A stretch of DNA of 64,000 nt from Solirubrobacter sp963792915 (GTDB taxonomy: Bacteria; Actinomycetota; Thermoleophilia; Solirubrobacterales; Solirubrobacteraceae), in the NCBI GenBank assembly GCA_963792915.1, contig CAWBYD010000007.1, positions 186,001 through 250,000 of the forward strand, written 5' to 3'. Under the pieces are notes generated by a model. The model was not told where the DNA came from, made no database searches, and saw nothing but the letters and a program-made list of their open reading frames with translations. The translations under genes and the position numbers were made by a program. This document shows positions 42,552 to 53,337 of the stretch, piece after piece. The stretch's first letter is position 1. The number at the start of each line of letters is the position of its first letter.

Positions 42552-44237
42552 GTGCTGGTAGCGGCCGGGCTCGCCGCCGGGCTGGGCGCGACGTGGACGA
42601 CGCTCACGGCCGACGCAGTGACGCTCGCCTCGGTGCTGTCGCTGGCCGTCGGGTGGTCGTTTCTCGCCAGCGGGGCGATCGGCGCCGCGCACCGGCCCGA
42701 CAACCGCGTCGGGGTGATGATGGTCGTGATCGGGCTGCTGTGGGCGGCCACCGCGGTGCTCAAGGCGACGCGCTCGTCGGTGCTCTTCACGGCGGGGATC
42801 TGGCTCGGCGACGTGTGGCTGGCGCTGTTCGTGGCGCTGCTGGTGGCGTTCCCGTTCGGACGCATCGTGTCGCGCCTGGACCTCGTGCTGGTCGGCTCCA
42901 TCCTGCTCGTCGTGCTGCCGCTCGAGGCGCTGTGGCTCGTCTTCCTGGCGTTCCCGGACGGCGCGCCCGACAACGCGGTGCTGCTGTGGCCCAGCGAGCC
43001 GACCGCGTCGGGGATCGACTGGGTCCAGCGCGTGATCCTGATCGGCTCGCTGACCGCGCTGTCCGCGCTGCTGGTGCGGCGCTGGCTACGGGCGAGCGGG
43101 CCGCTGCGACGGGCGCTCGCGCCGGTGTTCGCGGGCGCGGTGGCGGTCGGCCTGCTGTCGGCCACGTACCTGCTCGACAAGCTCGCGGTGCGCTCGGTGG
43201 CGATCGACTATCTCGTGTCAGCGGTCCTGGCAGCGATCCCGCTGGTGTTCCTGATCGGTCTTCTGCGCGCGCGGCTGGCGCGCTCGGCGGTCGGCGACCT
43301 GCTGGTGGATCTGCGCGAGCCGGCCGCGCCGGGCGTGCTGCGCGACGCGCTCGCCCGCGCGTTGCGGGACCCGGCGCTCGAGCTCGCCTACTGGGTGCCG
43401 GAGTATCGCTCCTACGTCGGCGCCGACGGCCGGCCCGTCGAGCTGCGGGCGGCGGGCGGGCGCGTGACCACGCTCGTCGAGCGCGGCGGCGAGCACGTCG
43501 CAGCGCTGGTCCATGACGCGTCGCTGCGCGACGAGCCCGAGCTGGTCGGCGCCGTCACCTCGGCGGCCGGGATCGCGCTGGAGAACGAGCGGCTGCAAGC
43601 GGACCTGCGCGCGCGGTTGAGCGACCTGCGGGCCTCGCGGTCGCGGATCGTCTCGGCCGGCGACACCGAGCGCCGGCGGCTCGAGCGCGACCTCCACGAC
43701 GGCGCGCAGCAGCGGCTCGTCTCGCTCTCGATCGTGCTGCGCCTGCTGGCCGGCAAGCTGCCCGCCGGCGGTGCCGAGGCCGCGCTGCTGCAGACGGCGC
43801 GCGACGAGCTGGCGGCCGGGCTGGAGGAGCTGCGCGGCCTGGCGCAGGGCATCCACCCGGCCGTGCTGAGCGACCATGGGCTGCCGGTGGCGCTCGAATC
43901 GCTGGTCGCGCGGGCGCCGCTGCGGGTGGAGCTCGACGTCGCGCTCACGGAGCGGCTGCCCGCGCCCGTCGAAGTCGCGTCGTACTACCTCGTGGCGGAG
44001 GGGCTCACGAACGTGGCGAAGTACGCGCGGGCGGAGTCGGCGCGCGTGTCGCTGGCGCTGGCCGACGGCGTGCTGGAGGTCGAGGTGAGCGACGACGGGT
44101 GCGGTGGCGCGGACCCCTCGGGTGGGTCAGGGCTGCGTGGGCTTGCCGACCGTGTCGAGGCGCTCGACGGGCGGCTGCGGGTGTGGAGCGCGGCGGACGG
44201 CGGGACGCGGCTGCGGGCGGAGATCCCGTGCGCGTAG
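42552..44237 (+). CDS. NarL/DesK-type sensor histidine kinase
   Basis: 561 residues. The N-terminal half has about seven membrane spans (VLSLAVGWSFLASGAIGAAH and later), then a linker. GDTERRRLERDLHDGAQQRL is the HisKA_3 phosphoacceptor region with its conserved His, and the ATPase part has AEGLTNVAKYARAESARVSL and DDGCGGADPSGGSGLRGLAD. It overlaps the regulator gene by 10 bp, so the pair is coupled. GTG at 42552 is the first plausible start after the MFS stop. The signal is unknown. Confidence 0.88.
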   Translation: MLVAAGLAAGLGATWTTLTADAVTLASVLSLAVGWSFLASGAIGAAHRPDNRVGVMMVVIGLLWAATAVLKATRSSVLFTAGIWLGDVWLALFVALLVAFPFGRIVSRLDLVLVGSILLVVLPLEALWLVFLAFPDGAPDNAVLLWPSEPTASGIDWVQRVILIGSLTALSALLVRRWLRASGPLRRALAPVFAGAVAVGLLSATYLLDKLAVRSVAIDYLVSAVLAAIPLVFLIGLLRARLARSAVGDLLVDLREPAAPGVLRDALARALRDPALELAYWVPEYRSYVGADGRPVELRAAGGRVTTLVERGGEHVAALVHDASLRDEPELVGAVTSAAGIALENERLQADLRARLSDLRASRSRIVSAGDTERRRLERDLHDGAQQRLVSLSIVLRLLAGKLPAGGAEAALLQTARDELAAGLEELRGLAQGIHPAVLSDHGLPVALESLVARAPLRVELDVALTERLPAPVEVASYYLVAEGLTNVAKYARAESARVSLALADGVLEVEVSDDGCGGADPSGGSGLRGLADRVEALDGRLRVWSAADGGTRLRAEIPCA

Positions 44238-44872
44238 CGCTCGCCGACGACACGATGCTCCTGCGCAAGGGCGTCGCGCTCCTGCTCGCCGAGGCGGGCT
44301 TCGACGTCGTGGCGCAGTGCGCGACGGCCGAGGCGCTGGTCGAGCAGGTGTCCGGCGATCCGCCCGACGTGGCGATCGTCGACCTGCGGATGCCGCCGAC
44401 GCACACCGACGAGGGCCTGCGCGCGGCGCTGGAGATCCGCGCGGCGCATCCGCACGTGGGCGTGCTCGTGCTCTCCCAGCACGCTGACGTCGGGCTGGCC
44501 ATGAAGCTGCTCGAACCCGGCGCCGAGGGGATCGGCTACCTGCTCAAGGATCGCGTCGCCGATCTCGACGACTTCGCCGACGCGATCCGCCGCGTCGCGG
44601 CCGGCGGCTCCGCGCTGGACCCGACGATCGTCGCCCAGCTGCTCGGTCGCCGCCGCGCGGCCGGCCCGCTCGACGAGATCACGCCGCGCGAGCGCGAGGT
44701 GCTCGAACTGATGGCCGAGGGCCGCTCCAACCAGGGCATCGCCGACCGCCTCGACATCTCCGAGCGCGGCGTCCAGAAACACGTCACCGCGATCTTCGAG
44801 AAGCTCGGGCTCACCGCCGGCCCGGACGACCACCGCCGCGTCCTCGCGGTGCTCACCTACCTCCGCGCCTGA
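44228..44872 (+). CDS. NarL/FixJ-type response regulator
   Basis: 214 residues. VALADDTMLLRKGVALLLAE, IVDLRMPPTHTDEG and GYLLKDRVADLDDFADAI form the receiver domain; the C-terminal ITPREREVLELMAEGRSNQG and IADRLDISERGVQKHVTAIF form the LuxR HTH. It is the partner of the upstream kinase. The transcript ends in three REP copies; the ABC exporter genes beyond may be a target. Confidence 0.92.
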   Translation: MRVALADDTMLLRKGVALLLAEAGFDVVAQCATAEALVEQVSGDPPDVAIVDLRMPPTHTDEGLRAALEIRAAHPHVGVLVLSQHADVGLAMKLLEPGAEGIGYLLKDRVADLDDFADAIRRVAAGGSALDPTIVAQLLGRRRAAGPLDEITPREREVLELMAEGRSNQGIADRLDISERGVQKHVTAIFEKLGLTAGPDDHRRVLAVLTYLRA

Positions 44873-44875
44873 CAC

Positions 44876-44980
44876 GCACATTCGGGGTCTGACCCCTTTT
44901 GTTCGTCGCGCGCGAACGTTTCTGGTCTGACCCCTTTTGTTCGTCGCGCGCGAACGTTCTTGGTCTGGCCCCTTTTGTTC
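44876..44980. repeat. REP triplet with 38-bp period
   Basis: Three 29-bp copies at 44876, 44914 and 44952. The right arms (CTGACCCCTTTTGTTC or CTGGCCCCTTTTGTTC) are well kept; the left arms are diverged (for example TTCTGGTCTGACC), so the palindromes are imperfect. Confidence 0.85.
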
Positions 44981-45097
44981 GCGGAAGCGCCGGACGGCAG
45001 TGCGCGTTTGCGCACCAGGAGACGCCGGGAGACTCCGTGGAGCGGGCGGGGCGTCGCTGGGACCGTGGATGGACACCCGATCAGGAGTCCTCCCCGC

Positions 45098-45849
<752 letters not shown>

Positions 45850-45853
<4 letters not shown>

Positions 45854-48387
45854 TCAAGGTCGCGCTCAAGGGCCTCGCCGGACGCAAGGTCCGCGCCCTC
45901 CTGACCGCGCTCGCGGTCGTCATCGGCGTGTCGATGGTGAGCGGGACCTACGTCCTCACCGACACGATCAAGCAGGCGTTCGACGGCATCTTCAGCCAGT
46001 CCTACGCCGGCACGGACGCGGTCATCAATGGCCGCCAGCTCGTCGACTTCTCCTCCGGCGGCCGCGCCACGGTCCCGGCTTCGCTGCTCGCCAAGGTCAA
46101 GGCGCTGCCGGACGTCAAGACCGCGTCGGGCAGCCTGCTCGACCTTCAGAACAACTCCAATGCCGCCAAGCTGCTCGACCGCAAGGGCGAGATCATCGGC
46201 CGCCAGGGCGAGACGCTCGGCGTCGGCATCGACCAGTCCGGCCTCCAGTTCACGCCGCTCAAGCTCAAGCAGGGCGCCTGGGCCCACGGGCCGGACGAGA
46301 TCGTCCTCGACGCCGCCACGGCGGCCAAGCAGCACTTCAAGATCGGCGACACGATCAAGGTGGCGGCCACGGGACCGGCGAAGCCGTACACGATCACGGG
46401 CCTTGCGCGGTTCGGCTCCGTGGACTCGATCGGGGGCTCGTCGATCGCGATCTTCGACCTGCGGACGGCCCAGGCGCTGTTCGGGAAGCCCGGCGCGTTC
46501 GACAGCATCTCGATCGCGGCCGAGGACGGCGTCTCGCCGGCGCGCCTCGCGAAGGAGATCAAGCCGATCCTGCCCGCCAGCGCCACCGTCCAGACGGGCG
46601 ACGCGCAGGCCAAGGCCGACGCCAAGGACACCAACGAGTCGCTGAAGTTCATCACGTACTTCCTGCTCGGCTTCGGCGGCATCGCGCTGTTCGTCGGCGC
46701 GTTCGTGATCCTCAACACGCTCTCGATCACGGTCGCCCAGCGCTCGCGGGAGTTCGCGACGCTGCGCACGCTCGGCGCCTCCCGGCGCCAGGTCCTGCGC
46801 TCGGTCGTGCTCGAGGGCCTGGTGGTCGGCCTGCTCGCCTCGGTGATCGGGCTGTTCCTCGGCCTCGGGATCGCGAAGGGCATGAACGCGCTGTTCGTCG
46901 CCTTCGGGATCGACCTGCCGCGGGCCGGCACGGTGCTGGCCGCGCGCACGGTGATCGTGAGCATGCTGGTCGGCACCGTCGTGACCGTGATCGCCAGCAT
47001 CGTCCCGGCGCTGCGGGCGACGCGCGTGCCGCCGATCTCGGCCGTCCGCGAGGGCTCCTCCCCGGCCTCGTCGGGCCGGCGCCGCGGTCCGTTCGCCGCC
47101 GTCGCGACGGTCGTCGCAGCGCTGGCCGCAATCGGCACGGGCCTGTTCGCCGCGTCCGGCGCGATCGTCGCGCTGCTGCTCGCCGTCGGCGTGCTGACGC
47201 TGTTCGTCGGCATCGCGCTGCTCGCTCCTCGGCTCGTGAAGCCGATCGCGTCGGTCGTCGGGCTCCCCGCGAGCCGGCTCGGCGGCTCCCCCGGCCGCCT
47301 CGCCCGCGAGAACGCGGTGCGCAACCCGGGTCGCACCGCCTCGACCGCGGCCGCGCTGATGATCGGGCTCGCGCTGGTCACCGTCGTCGCCACCCTGGGC
47401 GCCGGGCTGCGCACGTCCACCGCTTCGGCGGTCAAGGAGCAGGTCCGCGCCGACCATGTGGTGACCGCCAAGGAGGGCGGCGGGTCCTACCCGGCCAAGG
47501 CCGATACGGCGATCGCCGCGACGGCGGGCGTGACGTCGGTCTCCGGCGTGCGCTCGGACACCGCCAAGGTGGCGGGCGACGAGACCCCGGTCAGCGGCAT
47601 CGACCCCGCCACGATCGGGAGCTTCTACCGCTACCACTGGACGCACGGGAGCCTCGACTCCTTCGGCGACGACGGCGCGGTCGTGACGAGCGACTTCGCG
47701 ACGGCCCACCATCTGTCCGTGGGCAGCCCGCTGGAGGTCCAGTCCTCCGGCGGCAAGCGGCTCGCGCTGCGCGTGCGCGGCGTCTACACGCCGCCGAAGA
47801 TGGACGCGCTGCTGGGCCAGGTCAGCATCACCCAGCGCGCGTTCGACGGTGCGTTCACGCGCCCGCAGGACATCTTCACGTTCGTCGCGGGCGGCACCGG
47901 CGCCGCGCTGGCGGAGTCGATCGGCGGCTACCCGGACGCCAAGGTCGACACCCAGTCGGAGTTCGTCACCGGCCGGACCTCCGGCCTCGACACGATCCTC
48001 AAGCTGCTCTACGTGCTGCTCGGGTTCTCGGTCGTCGTCAGCCTGTTCGGCATGGTCAACACGCTCGTGCTGGCCGTGTACGAGCGGACGCGCGAGCTGG
48101 GCATGCTGCGAGCGGTCGGGATGACCCGCCGGCAGGCGCGGCGGATGATCCGGCACGAGAGCGTCATCACGGCGCTGATCGGCGCCGGGCTCGGCATCCC
48201 GCTGGGGATCTTCCTCGCCGCGCTGTTCACGCAGGCGCTGTCGAAGTACGGCGTCGGCCTCTCGCTGCCGCTGCCCGAACTGGCCGTCTTCACGCTCGTG
48301 GCGATCGTCGCCGGCGTGCTCGCCGCGATCGCCCCGGCGCGCCGCGCGTCGCGGATCGACGTGCTGCACGCGCTCCAGTACGAGTAG
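45850..48387 (+). CDS. FtsX-family ABC transporter permease, two FtsX domains
   Basis: 845 residues. An N-terminal span (VRALLTALAVVIGVSMVSGT) leads to a large extracytoplasmic domain, then an FtsX domain (FGGIALFVGAFVILNTLSIT, FATLRTLGASRRQVLRSVVL); a second copy follows (FSVVVSLFGMVNTLVLAVYE, LGMLRAVGMTRRQARRMIRH). The duplicated layout is typical of actinobacterial MacB-like permeases of about 850 residues. It is the membrane partner of the upstream ATPase. A REP and a strong hairpin follow directly. Confidence 0.93.
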
Positions 48388-48393
48388 CGAGAC

Positions 48394-48422
48394 GAACAAA
48401 AGGGGTCAGACCCCTTTTGTTC
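48394..48422. repeat. REP, single perfect palindrome
   Basis: The most symmetric copy in the window: arms GAACAAAAGGGGTC and GACCCCTTTTGTTC around one central A. It sits seven bases after the permease stop codon. Confidence 0.92.
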
Positions 48423-48425
48423 GCG

Positions 48426-48453
48426 CGGGCCGCGGCAGCGATGCCGCGGCCCG
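48426..48453. terminator. Strong GC hairpin after the ABC permease gene
   Basis: Perfect 12-bp stem (CGGGCCGCGGCA with TGCCGCGGCCCG) and a 4-base loop GCGA, followed by a TCGTCGTCCTG stretch. It probably ends transcription of the ABC operon; there is no long U-run. Confidence 0.7.
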
Positions 48454-48502
48454 TCGTCGTCCTGTCATCAGACCGACGTCGGCGGAGTGACATACTGGGT
48501 GC

Positions 48503-49366
48503 ATGAGGGCGCAGCGCGACCTCTTCCCCACCGACCACGGCCTCGTGGCCCGCATGGTGGTGACGGCGTTCTTCACGCCCGTCCTGGTCCTGGCCGCCCT
48601 GGCGGGGGTCGTCTGGCTCGCCCCGCTCAAGCTCAACCTGGTCGTCTTCGCCGCGCTGATCGTCGGCACCGTGGTGGCCGTCCACGAAGCCGTCGAGGCT
48701 TCGCGCAAGGGCCGCCGGCTCGAGCCCGAGGACGCTCCGCAGCTGCACGCGACGGTCGAGCGCCTGTGCGTGCTCGCGGACCTGACCAAGCCGGCGATCG
48801 TGCTCGAGTCCGAGTCCCAGCCCAACAGCTGGATCGAGGGCACGCGCCGCGGCGGCTACCGGCTGCACCTCACCGAGGGCCTGCTGAGACTGCTCGAGCC
48901 GCGCGAGCTCGAGGCTGTGATTGCGCACGAGCTCGCGCACGTCGCCCACCGCGACGCCGCGGTGATGACGGTCGTGGGCGGCCCCGGCGAGGCGCTGCTG
49001 GGCGGCGGGCTGCGGGTCGCGGGCCAGGGCTGGTGGCCACTGGCGATCGGCGGCCTGCTGGCGGCCGCGATCGGCTGGGTCGGGACGATCGGCACCCGCA
49101 TGCTGTCGCGCTACCGCGAGTTCGCGGCGGACGCCGGCGCGGTGCAGCTCACCGGCAGCCCGGCGGCGCTCGCCTCGGCGCTGATGAAGGTGTCCGAAGG
49201 GCTCGTGGCGATCCCGCGCAAGGACCTGCGCGCGGCCGCGGTCCGGGATGCGTTCCATCTGCTCCCCACGGCACGCCACAACGACGGGCTGCTGGACACC
49301 CACCCGCCGCTGGCGAAGCGGATCGAGCGCCTCGAGCGGCTCGAGCGGACGCTCCACTCTTCGTAG
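48503..49366 (+). CDS. M48-family membrane metalloprotease, HtpX-like
   Basis: 287 residues. Two N-terminal membrane spans (VLVLAALAGVVWL and VVFAALIVGTVVAVHEAV), then the zinc motif IAHELAHVAHRDA (HExxH) and the third ligand Glu in YREFAADAGAVQLTG; a further span lies between them. HtpX-type proteases degrade misfolded membrane proteins. CATACT seven bases upstream of the ATG could be a -10, giving a near-leaderless message. It ends 10 bp before HrpA. Confidence 0.9.
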   Translation: MRAQRDLFPTDHGLVARMVVTAFFTPVLVLAALAGVVWLAPLKLNLVVFAALIVGTVVAVHEAVEASRKGRRLEPEDAPQLHATVERLCVLADLTKPAIVLESESQPNSWIEGTRRGGYRLHLTEGLLRLLEPRELEAVIAHELAHVAHRDAAVMTVVGGPGEALLGGGLRVAGQGWWPLAIGGLLAAAIGWVGTIGTRMLSRYREFAADAGAVQLTGSPAALASALMKVSEGLVAIPRKDLRAAAVRDAFHLLPTARHNDGLLDTHPPLAKRIERLERLERTLHSS

Positions 49367-49376
49367 TCTCTTCTGC

Positions 49377-52300
49377 GTGGACGACCGCCTGCGCGAGCTG
49401 ACGCTGCGCGACGAGCACCGGCTCTCCCAGCGGCTCCGGCGCGGCGGCGATCACGAGCACTTCGAGCGCGAGCTCCAGCGCGCGCAGGCCCGCGTCGCGC
49501 GCCGGCGCGCCGCGGTGCCGGAGGTCTCCTATCCGCCCGAGCTGCCGGTCAGCGCGCGCCGCGAGGACCTGCTGGCCGCGATCCGCGACCACCAGGTCGT
49601 GGTCGTCGCCGGCGAGACCGGCTCGGGCAAGACGACGCAGCTCCCCAAGCTGTGCCTGGAGCTCGGGCGCGGGATCCGCGGCACGATCGCGCACACGCAG
49701 CCGCGCCGGCTGGCGGCGCGCACCGTCGCCGAGCGCATCGCGGACGAGCTCAACGTCCCGCTGGGCGAGGCCGTCGGCTACGCCGTGCGGTTCTCGGACC
49801 GCTCGCGCGAGGACACGCTGCTACGGCTGATGACCGACGGGCTGCTGCTGGCCGAGATCCAGCGCGACCGGCAGCTGCTGCGCTACGACACGATCATCAT
49901 CGACGAGGCCCACGAGCGCAGCCTCAACATCGATTTCCTGCTCGGCTACCTCAAGCGCATCCTGCCGCGCCGGCCGGACCTGAAGCTGATCATCACGTCG
50001 GCGACGATCGACCCCGAGCGCTTCAGCCGCCACTTCGACGGCGCGCCGATCGTCGAGGTCTCCGGCCGCACCTTCCCCGTCGAGGTGCGCTACCGCCCGC
50101 AGGACGAGGACGCCGACCAGACGGACGCGATCGGCGACGCGGTCGAGGAGCTGCTGCGCGAGCGCTCCGGCGACATCCTCGTCTTCCTCTCCGGCGAGCG
50201 CGAGATCCGCGACACCGCTGAGGCGCTGCAGGGCCGCCTGCGCGACAACGTCGAGATCCTGCCGCTGTTCGCGCGCCAGACGACCGCGGCCCAGCAGCGC
50301 GTCTGGAAGCCGCATAAGGGCCGCCGCGTCGTGCTCGCCACGAACGTCGCCGAGACGTCGCTGACCGTCCCCGGCATCCACTACGTCGTCGATCCGGGGA
50401 CGGCGCGCATCAGCCGCTACAGCGCACGGCTGAAGGTCCAGCGGCTGCCGATCGAGCCGGTCTCCCAGGCGAGCGCCGACCAGCGCAAGGGCCGCTGCGG
50501 GCGCGTATCGGAGGGAATCGCGATCCGCCTGTACTCCGAGGAGGAGTTCGGCGAGCGCCCGCGCTTCACCGATCCCGAGATCCTGCGCACCAGCCTCGCA
50601 GCGGTGATCCTGCAGATGGCGGCGATCGACCTCGGCGACGTCGAGGACTTCCCGTTCCTCGACCCGCCCGACCGCCGCCAGGTGCGCGACGGGATCGCGC
50701 TGCTGCAGGAGCTGGGCGCGCTGGACGACACCGGCCGCCGCCTCACGCCGCTCGGCCGCAAGCTCGCGCAGCTGCCCGTGGACCCACGCATGGGCCGGAT
50801 GGTGATCGAGGCCGACCGGCTCGGCTGCACCGACGAGGTGATCGTGATCGCCGCCGCGCTGTCGATCCAGGACGTGCGCGAGCGGCCCGCCGAACAGCAG
50901 GCCCAGGCCGACCAGGCGCACGCGCGCCACGCCGACGAGGACTCGGACTTCCTCGCCTACTGGAAGCTGTGGCGCTACCTGCACGAGCAGCGCGACGAGC
51001 TCTCGGTGAGCCAGTTCCGCAAGCGCGCCAAGAGCGAGTTCCTGCACTACCTGCGGATCCGCGAGTGGCAGGACCTCGTGAGCCAGCTGCGTCAGGCGGC
51101 CAAGCAGGCGGGGCTGAAGATCAGCCACACGCCGGCCGAGCGCGACCCGATCCACCAGGCGATCCTCACCGGGCTGCTCTCGCATCTCGGGCTGCGCGAC
51201 GGCGGGCGGCGCGAGTACCAGAGCGCGCGCGGCGCGCGCTTCATGCTCTGGCCCGGCTCGGGCGTGAAGGGCAACCCGGCGTGGGTGATGGTCGCCGAGC
51301 TGGTCGAGACGTCGCGGCTGTGGGGGCGCACCGTCGCGCGCATCGACCCGCGCTGGGTCGAGCCGCTGGCCGAGCACCTCGTCAAGCGCACGTACGAGGA
51401 ACCGCGCTGGGAGCGCCGGCGCGCATCGGTCATGGCCACCGAGCGGGTGACGCTGTACGGGCTGCCGATCGTCGCCGGGCGCGCCGTCGCCTACGGGGCG
51501 ATCGATCCCATGCTCGCGCGCGACCTGTTCATCCGGCGCGCGCTGGTGGAAGGCGAGTGGGACACGCGCCAACGCTTCTTCGAGCGCAACCGCGAGCTGA
51601 TCGAGGAGGTCCGCGCGCTCGAGGACCGCACGCGCCGGCGCGACATCCTCGTCGACGACCAGGCGATCTACGACTTCTACGCGGCGCGGATCCCCGATTC
51701 GATCGTCTCCGGCGCGCACTTCGAGCGCTGGTGGCGCGACGAGCGCCGCAGGCGCCCCGACCTACTCACGTTCACGCGCGAGCTGCTGATCAACCCGTCG
51801 GCGGCCGACGACGTCGCCGGGCGGCCCGACGCGTGGATCGCGGGCGAGCTCGAGCTGGGCCTGAGCTACCGCTTCGAGCCCGGCAGCGCGGCCGACGGCG
51901 TGAGCGTCCACGTGCCGCTGAAGGTGCTCCCGCGCCTGCGCGCGGTGGTCTTCGAATGGCTCGTGCCGGCGCTGCGGGCGGAGCTCGTGATCGCGCTCAT
52001 GCGCTCGCTGCCGAAGGAGCTGCGCAAGCGGCTCGTGCCGGTCCCCGACGTGGCAGCGAAGGTGCTCGAGGCGATCTCGCCGCGCCAGGGGCCGCTGCTC
52101 GACGTGCTGGCGCGCGAGGTCGAGGCCCAGCGCGGCGTCCGCATCCCGCCCGACGCGTGGGACACGTCGCGGCTCCCGGCGCACCTGCGGATGCGCTTCG
52201 TGGTCGAGGACGACGCGGGCGCGGAGCTGGCCAGCGGCTACGACCTCGCGGCGCTGCGCGAGCGCCTGCGCCCGCGGCTGCGCGCCGCGCTCGCGCAGGC

Positions 52301-53186
52301 GACCCGCAAGCTCGAGAGCAGCGGCCAGACGGCCTGGACCTTCGGCACGATCCCCAAGGCCGTCGCCCTGCCCGGCACCGGTCAGGCCGTGCGCGCGTAC
52401 CCCGCGCTGGTCGACGAGGGCGCGACGGTCGGCGTGAAGGCGCTCGAGAGCCGTGCCGCGCAGGAGCGTTCGATGCACCTCGGGACGCGGCGGCTGCTGC
52501 TGCTGACCTGCCCGTCCCCGCGCAAGTACGTCCAGGACCGGCTCTCGAACCAGCAGCAGCTCTCGCTGCTGGACTCGCCGCACGGGTCCGTCGGCGGCGT
52601 GCTCGACGACGCGATCCTGGCCGCCGTCGCGTTCCTGATGGCGCATGGGGGCGGCCCGGCCTGGGACGAGGCCGGCTTCCAGCGCCTGCGCGACTACGTG
52701 GCCGCGCACCTGGCCGAGACGGCGTCCGACGTCGTGCGGCTCGTCGTGCGCGTGCTCGACGCGGCGCGCGAGGTGCGCCGCCGGCTGGATGCACTGCCCG
52801 CCAGCGACGCGCTCGCCGAGGCGCGGCGCGACGTCTCGCAGCAGCTCGGGCGGCTGGTCTTCGCCGGCTTCGTCACCGCCACCGGCGTCGCGCGGCTCGC
52901 CGACGTCGAGCGCTACCTGCTGGCCGCCGCCCGCCGGCTCGACCACTTGCCCAACGCGGTGGCCGTGGACCGCGACCGCATGCGCGCCGTGCACGAGCTC
53001 GAGGACCGCTACCGGCGCCGGCTCGAGAGCCTGCCGCGCGGCGCGCCCGTCGGCGCCGAGCTCGGCGAGGTGCCGTGGATGCTCGAGGAGCTGCGGGTGA
53101 TGCACTTCGCCCAGGCGCTCGGCACGCGCGGGCAGGTGTCGAACAAGCGCATCCGGCGCGTGCTCGACGCCGCAGGCGCGTACTAG
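49377..53186 (+). CDS. hrpA: ATP-dependent RNA helicase HrpA
   Basis: 1269 residues, the normal size of HrpA. Walker A GETGSGKTTQLPK, DEAH box IIDEAHERSLN, motif III ITSATID, and motif VI QRKGRCGRVSEG. The helicase core is followed by HA2, an OB fold and the long HrpA C-terminal DUF3418 domain, ending RIRRVLDAAGAY. GTG at 49377 is chosen for its N-terminal match (VDDRLRELTLRDEHRLSQRL). It unwinds RNA in mRNA processing and rescue of stalled ribosomes. The gene ends in a bidirectional terminator. Confidence 0.95.
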   Translation: MDDRLRELTLRDEHRLSQRLRRGGDHEHFERELQRAQARVARRRAAVPEVSYPPELPVSARREDLLAAIRDHQVVVVAGETGSGKTTQLPKLCLELGRGIRGTIAHTQPRRLAARTVAERIADELNVPLGEAVGYAVRFSDRSREDTLLRLMTDGLLLAEIQRDRQLLRYDTIIIDEAHERSLNIDFLLGYLKRILPRRPDLKLIITSATIDPERFSRHFDGAPIVEVSGRTFPVEVRYRPQDEDADQTDAIGDAVEELLRERSGDILVFLSGEREIRDTAEALQGRLRDNVEILPLFARQTTAAQQRVWKPHKGRRVVLATNVAETSLTVPGIHYVVDPGTARISRYSARLKVQRLPIEPVSQASADQRKGRCGRVSEGIAIRLYSEEEFGERPRFTDPEILRTSLAAVILQMAAIDLGDVEDFPFLDPPDRRQVRDGIALLQELGALDDTGRRLTPLGRKLAQLPVDPRMGRMVIEADRLGCTDEVIVIAAALSIQDVRERPAEQQAQADQAHARHADEDSDFLAYWKLWRYLHEQRDELSVSQFRKRAKSEFLHYLRIREWQDLVSQLRQAAKQAGLKISHTPAERDPIHQAILTGLLSHLGLRDGGRREYQSARGARFMLWPGSGVKGNPAWVMVAELVETSRLWGRTVARIDPRWVEPLAEHLVKRTYEEPRWERRRASVMATERVTLYGLPIVAGRAVAYGAIDPMLARDLFIRRALVEGEWDTRQRFFERNRELIEEVRALEDRTRRRDILVDDQAIYDFYAARIPDSIVSGAHFERWWRDERRRRPDLLTFTRELLINPSAADDVAGRPDAWIAGELELGLSYRFEPGSAADGVSVHVPLKVLPRLRAVVFEWLVPALRAELVIALMRSLPKELRKRLVPVPDVAAKVLEAISPRQGPLLDVLAREVEAQRGVRIPPDAWDTSRLPAHLRMRFVVEDDAGAELASGYDLAALRERLRPRLRAALAQATRKLESSGQTAWTFGTIPKAVALPGTGQAVRAYPALVDEGATVGVKALESRAAQERSMHLGTRRLLLLTCPSPRKYVQDRLSNQQQLSLLDSPHGSVGGVLDDAILAAVAFLMAHGGGPAWDEAGFQRLRDYVAAHLAETASDVVRLVVRVLDAAREVRRRLDALPASDALAEARRDVSQQLGRLVFAGFVTATGVARLADVERYLLAAARRLDHLPNAVAVDRDRMRAVHELEDRYRRRLESLPRGAPVGAELGEVPWMLEELRVMHFAQALGTRGQVSNKRIRRVLDAAGAY

Positions 53187-53189
53187 AAA

Positions 53190-53209
53190 GGGCCCGCTCT
53201 CGCGGGCCC
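53190..53209. terminator. Bidirectional rho-independent terminator
   Basis: GGGCCCGC and GCGGGCCC form a perfect 8-bp stem over a TCTC loop. It is three bases after the hrpA stop codon. Read leftward the stem is followed by TTTCT, and it lies 11 bp after the stop codon of the small peptide gene, so it can end both transcripts. Confidence 0.85.
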
Positions 53210-53220
53210 CTCTCAGTGGC

Positions 53221-53256
53221 TCACGCCTTGACGCCCCACTTCCACGGATTCGACAT
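53221..53256 (-). CDS. 11-residue W/K-rich peptide gene, downstream of MFS exporter
   Basis: ATG-TCG-AAT-CCG then TGG-AAG-TGG-GGC-GTC-AAG-GCG-TGA encodes MSNPWKWGVKA. GAAGGAGGGA, a near-perfect Shine-Dalgarno sequence, lies four bases upstream, and a terminator lies 11 bases downstream. The peptide contains N-P-W-K-W-G-V-K-A, matching N-G-W-K-A-G-W-K-A in the 23-residue peptide upstream of the same MFS gene at six of nine positions. It is the last gene of the leftward transcript. No modifying enzyme is nearby. Length is far below usual gene-finder limits; coding status rests on the SD, the terminator and the paralogy. Confidence 0.6.
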   Translation of the reverse strand: MSNPWKWGVKA

Positions 53257-53337
53257 GTCTTCCCTCCTTCGTCTTGCTCGAATGGTTGATTGGACTCGGA
53301 AACCTTCAGCCGCGCGACATCGGCATGACGCCCTCCC

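Noticed and set aside
53306..53326. Six-codon frame MPMSRG with a GGGAGGG upstream, between the MFS gene and the 11-residue peptide
   Set aside because: The SD-like sequence overlaps the MFS stop region and the peptide lacks the W/K motif; too short to support as a gene.
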